Both the position numbers and the translations under genes were made by a program. A stretch of DNA of 6,178 nucleotides, taken from the NCBI GenBank assembly GCA_020438595.1, contig JAGQUI010000169.1:1-6178 (forward strand). The letters are read 5' to 3'. Positions 1-5,791 of this stretch are shown in pieces (positions within the stretch are counted from its first letter, which is position 1; every line of letters begins with the position of its first letter). This DNA is from Propionibacteriaceae bacterium. GTDB lineage: Bacteria; Actinomycetota; Actinomycetes; Propionibacteriales; Propionibacteriaceae. Under the pieces are notes generated by a model. The model did not search any database. It had not been told where the DNA came from and saw only the letters and a list, made by a program, of their open reading frames with translations.

Positions 1-21
1 GAACGGGCTGTCGTGTTCCAT
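1..21 (-). CDS. Possible start of a minus-strand gene, cut by the left edge
   Basis: Seen: a minus-strand ATG at 21-19 opens a frame reading MEHDSPF to the window edge. A purine-rich stretch (AAGGGACCGAGGGGG on the minus strand) precedes it and could act as a ribosome binding site, with AAGGG about 10 bases before the ATG. An in-frame GTG at 72-70 is an alternative start but lacks a convincing ribosome binding site. The stretch lies downstream of the lipoprotein gene in the same orientation, about 70 bases after its stop, so co-transcription is possible. Seven codons are far too few to identify a product, and the reading could be chance. Confidence 0.25.
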
Positions 22-90
22 CCCCCTCGGTCCCTTAGGAGCGGACGGTGAGGAACGAACCGCCCGCGTCACGAAGGGCGCCTGAGCCGC

Positions 91-747
91 TCACCCGCAG
101 GCCAGGCGGGGCCCCCCGGTGAGGGTGTCCGGCCGGGCCGCGGAGGCCGGCCCGGAGTAGGTGACCCGTTCACCGGGCAGTTCCGCGTAGCGCACTCCCG
201 CTTCGGTGCCGGTCACGACCCCGTCCCCCCGTTTCAGGGCGGCGAAGGTGGGTCGCCACGGCAGTTGCGCGTCGAGGTCGAACCCGTCCGGCGGGTCGGT
301 CAGGTCGACCGTCCAGCCGATGGCGACGGCGGCGCCGCCACTGCTGCCGTAGCGGACGGCGAAGCCGGGCCAGCTGTGCACGACCGTCGCCAGCGGCGTC
401 CGTTCGGTCTCGGAGGTGCACAGCTCGGGCTGGCCGACCTTCGCCTTGCCGAGCCGCTTCGCGATCAGCGGGTCGACCGTGGCGGCCGGCGCCTTGCCGA
501 GCGGCAGGTTGCCGATGGCGGTGCCGCTGAGCACCACCACCGCGGGCAGCGCCGGGGGCTGGCCACCCGTGGTCGGCGTCGCTGACCCGCTCGGGGAAGC
601 CGTGGGGGTACCGGTCGCCGACGCCGTGGTGGTGTCCGGAGCCGCCGTGGCGGCGCCCGGTGTCGCGGCCGGTTCCGGGGCCGGCCCCGTGCAGGCCGCG
701 AGCGACAGCAGGCCGGTGAGGGCCAGCGCGGCGAGTCGAGCGGTCAC
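91..747 (-). CDS. Putative exported lipoprotein of unknown function
   Basis: This 218-residue protein is predicted to be lipid-anchored on the outer face of the cytoplasmic membrane. The chosen start is GTG 747-745. It is preceded by GGAGG about 4 bases away and puts a short charged N-terminus (Arg4), a hydrophobic core and the lipobox Leu16-Ala17-Ala18-Cys19 in the right places. The in-frame ATG at 825 would add 26 Arg/Gly-rich residues before the signal peptide and is less likely. Residues about 20-68 form a Thr/Ala/Pro/Ser-rich, low-complexity tether. Residues about 70-218 form a folded-looking domain with a G-x-L-P-L-G-K motif near residue 79 and two cysteines (Cys110, Cys217) that could form a disulfide. 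The domain resembles the general pattern of short actinobacterial exported proteins, but I recognise no named family and no catalytic motif. It is divergent from the large secreted-protein gene; whether they are functionally linked is unknown. Confidence 0.8.
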   Translation of the reverse strand: MTARLAALALTGLLSLAACTGPAPEPAATPGAATAAPDTTTASATGTPTASPSGSATPTTGGQPPALPAVVVLSGTAIGNLPLGKAPAATVDPLIAKRLGKAKVGQPELCTSETERTPLATVVHSWPGFAVRYGSSGGAAVAIGWTVDLTDPPDGFDLDAQLPWRPTFAALKRGDGVVTGTEAGVRYAELPGERVTYSGPASAARPDTLTGGPRLACG

Positions 748-767
748 GGTTCCTCCAGCGACGTCCC
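748..767 (-). promoter_or_regulatory. Ribosome binding site deciding the lipoprotein start
   Basis: Read on the minus strand, this stretch carries GCTGGAGGAACC directly before GTG 747. The GGAGG core is the best Shine-Dalgarno match near any candidate start of this gene, though its spacing (about 4 bases) is short. It favours GTG 747 over ATG 825. Confidence 0.55.
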
Positions 768-789
768 GGACGCCCCGGGAACGGCCTCC

Positions 790-795
790 ACGGTA
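790..795 (-). promoter_or_regulatory. Candidate -10 element for the lipoprotein gene
   Basis: The minus strand reads TACCGT, matching TAnnnT. This would start transcription near 783 and give a leader of roughly 35 bases containing the GGAGG site. No clear -35 hexamer is visible upstream. Such hexamers occur by chance, so this is a weak call. Confidence 0.3.
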
Positions 796-837
796 GTCGC
801 CGACGGTGGTGCGGCGCGGGATCACCGGCCGCAGGGT

Positions 838-861
838 GTACGACTTCGCGTACGACCTCCG
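838..861. repeat. 12-base imperfect tandem repeat with embedded inverted repeat (possible operator)
   Basis: GTACGACTTCGC is followed immediately by GTACGACCTCCG, a direct repeat with a 12-base period (9 of 12 bases identical). The same stretch contains the inverted repeat GTACG-N6-CGTAC (838-853). It lies between the two divergent starts, upstream of the candidate TACCTT -10 of the large gene and of the candidate TACCGT -10 of the lipoprotein gene. A regulator could bind there and affect both, but no regulator or known consensus is identified. Confidence 0.35.
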
Positions 862-892
862 CGCGCGTTCGTGTTCCCGCCGTCGGCGCTGC

Positions 893-898
893 TACCTT
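893..898 (+). promoter_or_regulatory. Candidate -10 element (TACCTT) for the large secreted-protein gene
   Basis: TACCTT fits the actinobacterial TAnnnT -10 pattern. It would start transcription near base 905 and give a leader of about 46 bases before ATG 952. The region 890-955 is noticeably more AT-rich than its surroundings, as expected for a promoter and leader. No good -35 hexamer is visible; TTCGTG at 868-873 is only a poor match. If this is the promoter, the in-frame GTG at 871 cannot be the start codon. Confidence 0.4.
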
Positions 899-951
899 TC
901 GCACAGCTGGTTCACTGCTACCAGCAATTACGTAGAAAGCCGGACAACAGA

Positions 952-3900
952 ATGTCGATCGTGGGGGAGCGCCGCGCGGCGCATCGATGGACGGCCGGGC
1001 TCGCCGGTCTCGCACTGGTCATCGGTACCGGGCTGGCGTCCGCGCCGGTCGCCCGGGCCGACGGCGGCGACCTGGTCGCACCGCTCCCGCAGGGCCCGGT
1101 GGGCGCCCTCGTGGACGGGGTGTGGGACGACGTGCTGCTCGCCCAGGGTGATGCCGGCTGGTACCTGAGCGGTGACCACGGCGCGAGCTGGTCGGTGCTC
1201 GGTTCGGACACCACCACGGTCAGTGGGTACGCGTGGCTGGACTACCTGGACGACTCACAGGCCGCGTTCAGCGAGACCGGCCTCGGGGACGACAACTCCG
1301 ACTCGATGGTCTGGGTCGCCGACACCAGCGACCCGACCGCGGTCACGGCGTACTCGCTGCCGGGCCAGGACGTCGCGGCGGCGAACGCGACCACGGCGGT
1401 GGTGGACGACCACGGCGGCGTCGCCACGGCGGTCGACCTCGGCACCGGCACGGCCGTGCCCCTGCAGACCGAGCTCGACCTGCAGGACTGGGCGTTCTGG
1501 ACGGTCGGGGCCGACGAGGCGATCGCGGTCGTCTCGACCTGGGCGAACGCGTTCCTCCCGAGCGCGAGCACGATCGACCGCGTCCCGCTGGACGGTGCCG
1601 GCGCAGGCGAAGCCCCGTTCGTGGTGACCGGTGGCGTGGCCTGGTCCGGGTTCACCGCCGACGGCGGCATCGACTACATCACCCTGCACAAGACGAAGGG
1701 CGCGACCACCTACCAGTTCGACTACTGCACGCGGGCGCCGGCGGCGACCACGTCGACCTGCGGCGTGCTGAAGGCGGGCATCGCGAAGTCCGCTGCGATC
1801 ATGGCCCAGGCCTGGAAGGTCGGGAACTTCGCCCAGGTGCAGGTCGGCAAGTACCTCTACGCCACCGAACTGGTGCGCAGCGCGAAGACCGGCCGCTACC
1901 CGGCGATGGTGAAGGTGACCGGCGTCGCCCCCGACCAGGGTGACCTCACCCGCACGCAGTTCGCCCGCCTGGGCACCGGCAGCCGTCCGGTCGTGACCGA
2001 CACCACGTCCGGCACCGGTGGGGTGTTCGAGGTGGCCGCGTCCGGCCGGGCCACCCGGTTCTCCGAGGGCCCCACCGGGCCGATGGTTCCCGAACTGCTC
2101 TCGCTCACGGCGACCCGGGCGACCGGGCTCGACGACCGCGGCTCGCTGTACACCGCCTGGGAGCGCGGCCTCGGCTCCTTCGCCGAGGAGGAGGTGCTGT
2201 CCTCCCGCGCCGACGACGTGCTCGCCTCGGTGGGCCGGACGGCGCTGAACACGACCTCCGGGCTGGTGCTCTCCGACCACGGCGTCCAGACCGCCAGGCT
2301 CAGCCGCTGGCGCATCCTGGGCGAGCTGAGCGGGCCGTACCTGGTCGGGATCGCCGGCGGGAAGTCGCTGATGCCCAGCATGCTGGCCGGCTCCACCAAG
2401 GTGGCGTTCCCCCGCTACGAGTACCCGCTCGCCGTCTTCGGCAGCACCGTCGCCGTGCTCGGTTGGGGTACGACTTCGTGGCAGGTGAAGGTCTACGACG
2501 TGGGCAGCGGTGCGCTGGTGCGGCTCGGCACCGTCCAGATCGATGACCTCCAGGAACTCACGGGCCTGTCGCTGTGGGGCGACGACGTGGCCGTGTCGGG
2601 CTACACCGACGGCGACGGCGAACACGCCCTGGGCCGGATCACGAACTTCCGCACCGGAGCCACGGTCTGGGAACGCGCGTCCGATGACGGCCTGGTGGTC
2701 GCCGCGCTCGGCGACGGGGTCGCGGTGCTCGGACTGGGCGAGGAGGAGGCCCCGCAGCTGCTCGACCCGGCCACCGGGGACACCACCTCGCTGCCCGCCG
2801 TCACCGGCTGGGCCAGGCCTGCGCTCGACGGCGCGAACCACGTCCTGTACGCGACCGCGACCGACCTCGTGGTGCACGAGATCCCGTTCGCCGGCGCGTC
2901 CGACCCGAGGGCGCTGTGGACGTCCGCCCCGGCCACCTTCAACTCGTGGGCGGGGGAGTCGTCCCCGTGGCGGGTCTCGGTCGATGCGACCAAGGCGCTG
3001 GCGAACGGCACGCTGGAGATCGAGGGCACCGGGGCCCTGGCGGGCACGTCGGTGAGCCTGCCGGTCGAACCCGGCTCCGCCGACGGGTCGCTGCGGCTGG
3101 ACTGGGACGGCACCATCGGCGACGCGCTCGCCCCGGCGGGCACCTACACCTGGCACCTGACCGGGTTCAGCGGCCTGAAGGCCGTCGACGGCACCACCAC
3201 GGTGGGCGGCACCCTGACGGTCTCCAACAAGCTGGTGGCCTACCCGCAGGCCGTCCCGACGATCGACGTGACGAAGCCGGTCACCGACGCCGTCCTGACC
3301 GCGGAGCCGGGCAACCATCCCGGCGACGCCGCCGTCGGCTACCAGTGGTACCGCGGCACCAGGGCGATCAAGGGCGCGACCGCGCAGACCTACCCGGTGC
3401 AGCCTGCCGATGTGGGCGCGACGATCAAGGTGAAGGTGTCGTTCTCCGGATCGACCCACTACCTGGCCACGGCGAAGTACTCCAAGGCGACCGCGAAGGT
3501 CAAGAAGGCGGCCCTGGTCCGGGGCGCCGTGGCGCTCGGCGCCGATGCGCCCCAGGTGGACGTGCCGTTCGCGGTCGCTGCGGACGGCTGGGGCCCCGAG
3601 CCGCTGAAGCTCGCCTACCGCTGGTACCGGGTGAGCGCGAAGGGCCGGTCGACGGCGATCACCGGGGCCACCGGGGCGACCTACGTGCCGACCGGCTCGG
3701 TCGCGGGCTACCGGCTGAAGGTGGCCGTCACGGCGTCGCGTGCCGGCTACACCACGGTGCGGGTCACCTCTCCGGTGTCCACCGCCGTGCTCGCCGGCAG
3801 CTACCAGGTCGTCCCGACCCCGACGATCAGCGGGACGGCGCAGGTGGGTGCGACCCTCACCGCCGACCCCGGCACCTACCTCGGCGCGGCCGGGGACGCG

Positions 3901-4104
3901 GTGCGACCTTCGCTGCGCTACCAGTGGTACCGGGTCACCGACGCCGGCGACGTGGCGATCCGGGACGCGACCAGGGCCACCTACAAGGCGGTCGCGGCGG
4001 ACGCCGGCCTCACGCTGAAGGTGCGGGTCGTCGCGAAGCGGTCGAGCTACCCGACCCAGACGACCTGGAGCGATCCGACCGACCCGGTGGTGCTGGGCGG
4101 CTGA
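952..4104 (+). CDS. Large secreted protein: propeller-like body, FlgD-like Ig domain and three YxWYR Ig-like repeats
   Basis: The product is 1050 residues and function unknown. ATG 952 is chosen because it places a Sec signal peptide correctly: Arg7/Arg8/Arg12, a hydrophobic core at about 14-31, and cleavage predicted after Ala36 (A-R-A | D). An in-frame GTG at 871 would bury this behind 27 extra residues. No strong ribosome binding site precedes 952. Residues about 37-660 look all-beta and propeller-like. They contain one Asp-box (S73-x-D-x-G-x-S-W80) and loops such as VYDVGSG (514-520), NFRTG (565-569) and LLDPATG (603-609), similar to WD40/PQQ-type blades. The only two mature cysteines, Cys259 and Cys270, probably form a local disulfide. 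Residues about 666-755 resemble the FlgD-type Ig fold, with PAGTYTW at 728-734. Three Ig-like repeats follow, with Y797, Y889 and Y990 opening their YxWYR motifs. There is no LPxTG motif or C-terminal membrane helix, so release or non-covalent wall association is likely. An adhesive or glycan-binding role is a guess. Confidence 0.85.
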   Translation: MSIVGERRAAHRWTAGLAGLALVIGTGLASAPVARADGGDLVAPLPQGPVGALVDGVWDDVLLAQGDAGWYLSGDHGASWSVLGSDTTTVSGYAWLDYLDDSQAAFSETGLGDDNSDSMVWVADTSDPTAVTAYSLPGQDVAAANATTAVVDDHGGVATAVDLGTGTAVPLQTELDLQDWAFWTVGADEAIAVVSTWANAFLPSASTIDRVPLDGAGAGEAPFVVTGGVAWSGFTADGGIDYITLHKTKGATTYQFDYCTRAPAATTSTCGVLKAGIAKSAAIMAQAWKVGNFAQVQVGKYLYATELVRSAKTGRYPAMVKVTGVAPDQGDLTRTQFARLGTGSRPVVTDTTSGTGGVFEVAASGRATRFSEGPTGPMVPELLSLTATRATGLDDRGSLYTAWERGLGSFAEEEVLSSRADDVLASVGRTALNTTSGLVLSDHGVQTARLSRWRILGELSGPYLVGIAGGKSLMPSMLAGSTKVAFPRYEYPLAVFGSTVAVLGWGTTSWQVKVYDVGSGALVRLGTVQIDDLQELTGLSLWGDDVAVSGYTDGDGEHALGRITNFRTGATVWERASDDGLVVAALGDGVAVLGLGEEEAPQLLDPATGDTTSLPAVTGWARPALDGANHVLYATATDLVVHEIPFAGASDPRALWTSAPATFNSWAGESSPWRVSVDATKALANGTLEIEGTGALAGTSVSLPVEPGSADGSLRLDWDGTIGDALAPAGTYTWHLTGFSGLKAVDGTTTVGGTLTVSNKLVAYPQAVPTIDVTKPVTDAVLTAEPGNHPGDAAVGYQWYRGTRAIKGATAQTYPVQPADVGATIKVKVSFSGSTHYLATAKYSKATAKVKKAALVRGAVALGADAPQVDVPFAVAADGWGPEPLKLAYRWYRVSAKGRSTAITGATGATYVPTGSVAGYRLKVAVTASRAGYTTVRVTSPVSTAVLAGSYQVVPTPTISGTAQVGATLTADPGTYLGAAGDAVRPSLRYQWYRVTDAGDVAIRDATRATYKAVAADAGLTLKVRVVAKRSSYPTQTTWSDPTDPVVLGG
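3241..4101 (+). repeat. Three C-terminal Ig-like protein repeats (YxWYR ... I-x-x-A-T-x-x-T-Y type)
   Basis: Approximate units are residues 764-852, 855-949 and 951-1050. Each carries Y-[QR]-W-Y-R, then about 10-17 residues later a GATAQTY, GATGATY or DATRATY motif, then a strand ending in K-V-x-V. Repeats 1 and 3 also share P-T-I near their start, T-A-[DE]-P-G before YQWYR and an ADxG motif; repeat 2 is the most divergent. YQWYR motifs are 92 and 101 residues apart. At DNA level, repeats 1 and 3 share CTACCAGTGGTACCG exactly (3339-3353 and 3918-3932). This repeat type is common in modular exported proteins of actinobacteria, usually as a stalk or binding module; its ligand here is unknown. 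Confidence 0.75.
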
Positions 4105-4133
4105 CCGGCGGCATCCGCGGCGAGCCGCCGGTC
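4103..4133 (+). terminator. GC-rich hairpin terminator overlapping the stop codon of the secreted-protein gene
   Basis: GACCGGCGGC (4103-4112) pairs perfectly with GCCGCCGGTC (4124-4133), giving a 10-bp stem with an 11-base loop. There is no following T-tract, which fits the I-shaped, U-less hairpins often seen after actinobacterial genes. The left arm begins with the last two bases of the TGA stop. It separates the long gene from the promoter of the phosphatase gene 23 bases further on. Confidence 0.7.
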
Positions 4134-4155
4134 CGGAGGCCCGCCGGGCACGGGC

Positions 4156-4168
4156 TAGTCTGGCGGCC
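4156..4168 (+). promoter_or_regulatory. -10 element (TAGTCT) placed for a leaderless transcript
   Basis: TAGTCT (4156-4161) matches TAnnnT and is followed by exactly 7 bases before ATG 4169, so transcription would start at or next to the A of the start codon. There is no ribosome binding site in these 7 bases. Leaderless mRNAs with this geometry are common in actinobacteria. No recognisable -35 hexamer is seen; the upstream stretch lies just after the hairpin at 4103-4133. Confidence 0.65.
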
Positions 4169-4813
4169 ATGCGCCTGATCCTCGTCCGCCACGGCAGAAC
4201 CACGTCGAACGTCGGGCTGGTGCTCGACACGGCGGCGCCCGGTGCCGACCTGGACGAGGCCGGCCGCGCGCAGGCGGAGGCGCTGGTGGAGCGGCTCGCC
4301 GGGTTCCCGGTCGAGGCGATCTTCACATCCAACCTGGTCCGCACGCAGCAGACCGCCACCCCGTTCGCGCGGGCCCGCGGCCTGGAGTTCACGGTGCTGC
4401 CCGGGCTGCGGGAGATCTCGGCGGGCGACGACGAGATGTCCGCGGACGCCACCCGCTACGTCGGCACGCTGATCAAGTGGCACTCCGGCGACCTCTCCGC
4501 CCGCATTCCCGGTGGCGAGGACGCGGCCGAGTTCTTCGCCCGCTACGACGGGGCGATCGACGAGGTCGTGGCGTCCGGCCACCCGGTGGCGATGGTGGTC
4601 AGCCACGGCGCGGCGCTGCGCAGCTGGGCGACCGCGCGCGTGCCGGGCTTCACCGACGCGCTGGGCAAGGGCCACCTGGACAACACCGGCATCATCGTCG
4701 TCGACGGCTCTCCCGAGACCGGCTGGCAGCTGTTCGAGCTGGACGGCGTGCGCACCTGGTGGATGCCCGAGGACGCCGAGCAGGGCGACCCGGGCCCCGG
4801 CGACGACGCCTGA
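4169..4813 (+). CDS. Histidine phosphatase family protein (phosphoglycerate-mutase-like)
   Basis: This is a 214-residue cytoplasmic enzyme of the branch-1 histidine phosphatase superfamily, which transfers phosphate to a catalytic histidine and then to water or a second substrate position. The full active-site set is visible: Arg7-His8-Gly9 at the N-terminus (His8 is the phosphate acceptor), Arg58 in TSNLVRTQQTA, Glu82 in LREI, and His146 in VVSHGAALRSW. Length is typical for single-domain phosphatases of this family and short for cofactor-dependent glycolytic mutases (about 230-250), so a phosphatase is more likely than a glycolytic enzyme. The substrate cannot be told from sequence. The C-terminus ends in an acidic Gly/Pro/Asp-rich tail. 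It has its own promoter signal, is isolated from the upstream gene by a hairpin, and converges on purU. The start is fixed by the RHG motif at residue 7 and the leaderless -10 geometry. Confidence 0.92.
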   Translation: MRLILVRHGRTTSNVGLVLDTAAPGADLDEAGRAQAEALVERLAGFPVEAIFTSNLVRTQQTATPFARARGLEFTVLPGLREISAGDDEMSADATRYVGTLIKWHSGDLSARIPGGEDAAEFFARYDGAIDEVVASGHPVAMVVSHGAALRSWATARVPGFTDALGKGHLDNTGIIVVDGSPETGWQLFELDGVRTWWMPEDAEQGDPGPGDDA

Positions 4814-4819
4814 CCACGC

Positions 4820-4867
4820 GCAAAGTGGCCCGTAGAGGCCGTAGTCGGCCGATAGTGGCCACTTTGC
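4820..4867. terminator. Bidirectional terminator-like stem-loop between convergent genes
   Basis: GCAAAGTGGCC (4820-4830) pairs perfectly with GGCCACTTTGC (4857-4867), an 11-bp stem. The 26-base loop can form a small inner stem, GGCC 4837-4840 with GGCC 4847-4850. It fills most of the 61 bases between the stop of the phosphatase gene (4813) and the stop of purU (4875). Both arms end in ACTTTGC when read 5' to 3' out of the stem, so it could terminate transcription arriving from either side. There is no long T-tract. Confidence 0.75.
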
Positions 4868-4874
4868 TGACGAG

Positions 4875-5726
4875 CTAGCGGAAGATGACCGTCCGGCCGC
4901 CGTCCAGCAGGACGCGGTGCTCGGCGAACAGCTTGACCGCCTCGGTCAGCGTCCGGCTCTCCTGCTCCTGGCCCATCGCGACGAGCTGCGGCACCTCCAT
5001 GGTGTGGTCCACCCGGCGCACGTTCTGCTCGATGATCGGGCCCTCGTCGAGGTCGGAGGTGACGAAGTGCGCGGTGGCCCCGATCAGCTTCACCCCGCGC
5101 GAGTGGGCCTGCCGGTAGGGGTTGGCGCCCTTGAACCCGGGCAGGAACGAGTGGTGGATGTTCACCACCTTGCCGGCCAGCGCCTCGCACAGCTCGGGGG
5201 ACAGGATCTGCATGTAGCGGGCCAGCACGACCAGCTCGATGTCGTGCTCGGCGACCACGTCGAGGATGTGCCGCTCGACGTCCGCCTTCGTCTCCGCGTT
5301 CACCTCGTGCTGTTCGAACGGGATGCCGTAGAAGCTGGCCAGGTCGGACAGGTCGGGGTGGTTCGCGATGATCCTCGGGATCGTGATCGGCAGGTGGCCC
5401 GACCGCTGCCGGAACAGCAGGTCGTTCAGGCAGTGGCCGGCCCTGCTGGCCAGGACCAGCGTGCGCCGGCGGCGTCCGACGTAATCGAGGACCCACTGCG
5501 CACCGAGGCTCTCGGCGATGGCCTGGAAGTCGCGCTCGAAGTGCGACCGGTCGAAGCCGGACTGCACCTGAACCCGCATGAAGAAGCGGCCCGACTCAGT
5601 GGACGTGAACTGCTGCAGCTCGGTGATGTTGCCGCGCGCCTCGACGATCGCACCGGTCACCTGGTGCACGATCCCGGGACGGTCCGGGCAGGACAGGGTG
5701 AGCAGCCAGTGGGTCGAGTCGATCAC
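4875..5726 (-). CDS. purU: Formyltetrahydrofolate deformylase
   Basis: The enzyme hydrolyses 10-formyltetrahydrofolate to tetrahydrofolate and formate, balancing the one-carbon pool and supplying formate. It is cytoplasmic and 283 residues long, close to the roughly 280 of the E. coli enzyme. Residues about 5-85 form an ACT domain (LTLSCPDRPGIVHQV at 9-23), the regulatory part that in E. coli PurU responds to glycine and methionine. Residues about 88-283 form the formyltransferase-like catalytic domain with the Asn-His-Asp set: Asn189 and His191 in VNIHHSFLPGFKGANPY, and Asp227 in HFVTSDLDEGP. These match Asn106, His108 and Asp144 of PurN; the ACT domain and overall length make PurU the right call instead of PurN. 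The start is GTG 5726, seven bases after a TACCCT -10, so it is probably leaderless. An ATG 14 codons upstream would run through that promoter and is rejected. It is divergent from icd and convergent with the phosphatase gene. Confidence 0.95.
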   Translation of the reverse strand: MIDSTHWLLTLSCPDRPGIVHQVTGAIVEARGNITELQQFTSTESGRFFMRVQVQSGFDRSHFERDFQAIAESLGAQWVLDYVGRRRRTLVLASRAGHCLNDLLFRQRSGHLPITIPRIIANHPDLSDLASFYGIPFEQHEVNAETKADVERHILDVVAEHDIELVVLARYMQILSPELCEALAGKVVNIHHSFLPGFKGANPYRQAHSRGVKLIGATAHFVTSDLDEGPIIEQNVRRVDHTMEVPQLVAMGQEQESRTLTEAVKLFAEHRVLLDGGRTVIFR

Positions 5727-5739
5727 GGCTGAAAGGGTA
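5727..5739 (-). promoter_or_regulatory. -10 element (TACCCT) for leaderless purU
   Basis: On the minus strand TACCCT (5739-5734) is followed by 7 bases, TTCAGCC, and then the GTG start of purU. Transcription would therefore begin at or next to the start codon. No ribosome binding site is present. The position expected for the -35 (about 5757-5762) lies over the -10 of the divergent icd gene and shows no TTGACA-like hexamer. Confidence 0.65.
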
Positions 5740-5753
5740 GCGTCCCGCCACGG

Positions 5754-5759
5754 TATGTT
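5754..5759 (+). promoter_or_regulatory. Candidate -10 element (TATGTT) for icd
   Basis: TATGTT fits TAnnnT and would start transcription near 5766, giving a leader of about 26 bases containing the AGGAAGG ribosome binding site. The expected -35 position (about 5731-5736) overlaps the purU -10 and has no clear consensus hexamer. Confidence 0.5.
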
Positions 5760-5777
5760 TGGGCCCACGTCGCGAGC

Positions 5778-5784
5778 AGGAAGG
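5778..5784 (+). promoter_or_regulatory. Ribosome binding site of icd
   Basis: AGGAAGG lies 7 bases before ATG 5792, a good Shine-Dalgarno match and spacing. It contrasts with the absence of any such site before purU and the phosphatase gene. Confidence 0.7.
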
Positions 5785-5791
5785 TCAGGGG

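Larger units (their letters stand above)
748..951. other. Divergent intergenic region between the lipoprotein and the large secreted protein
   Basis: These 204 bases contain no gene I can support. They hold the lipoprotein ribosome binding site, a candidate -10 for each direction (790-795 minus, 893-898 plus) and the GTACGAC repeat at 838-861. The segment 905-951 would be the leader of the large gene and is more AT-rich than the rest of the window. Confidence 0.6.

Noticed and set aside
2..85. Plus-strand frame open from the left edge to a TGA at 83-85, possibly a gene tail
   Set aside because: Only 27 codons, with no domain or codon-bias signal strong enough to separate it from chance.
871..951. 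Longer N-terminus of the large secreted protein from GTG 871
   Set aside because: It would place 27 residues before an otherwise well-formed Sec signal peptide and would begin upstream of the TACCTT -10 at 893-898.
170..1015. 281-codon minus-strand frame across the lipoprotein and the divergent intergenic region
   Set aside because: It overlaps the lipoprotein in another frame, is dominated by Arg/Pro/Gly, and would cover both promoters. The lipobox reading is far better supported.
2916..4178. 420-codon plus-strand frame inside the secreted-protein gene
   Set aside because: It is a shifted-frame shadow: low-complexity Arg/Gly/Pro-rich translation, running across the gene's stop codon, the hairpin and the next start.
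1255..4452. Very long open frame on the minus strand opposite the large secreted-protein gene (1065 codons)
   Set aside because: It is the complement of a very GC-rich coding region, where stop codons are rare. The translation is Arg/Gly/His/Pro-rich without domains, signal peptide or motifs, while the plus-strand reading has a signal peptide, Ig repeats and normal composition. It also crosses the 5' end of the phosphatase gene.
4917..5732. 271-codon plus-strand frame opposite purU
   Set aside because: It is antisense to a full-length PurU with intact ACT and catalytic motifs. The translation is rich in Gln/Arg/Val/Leu/Asp-type shadow residues and has no recognisable domain.
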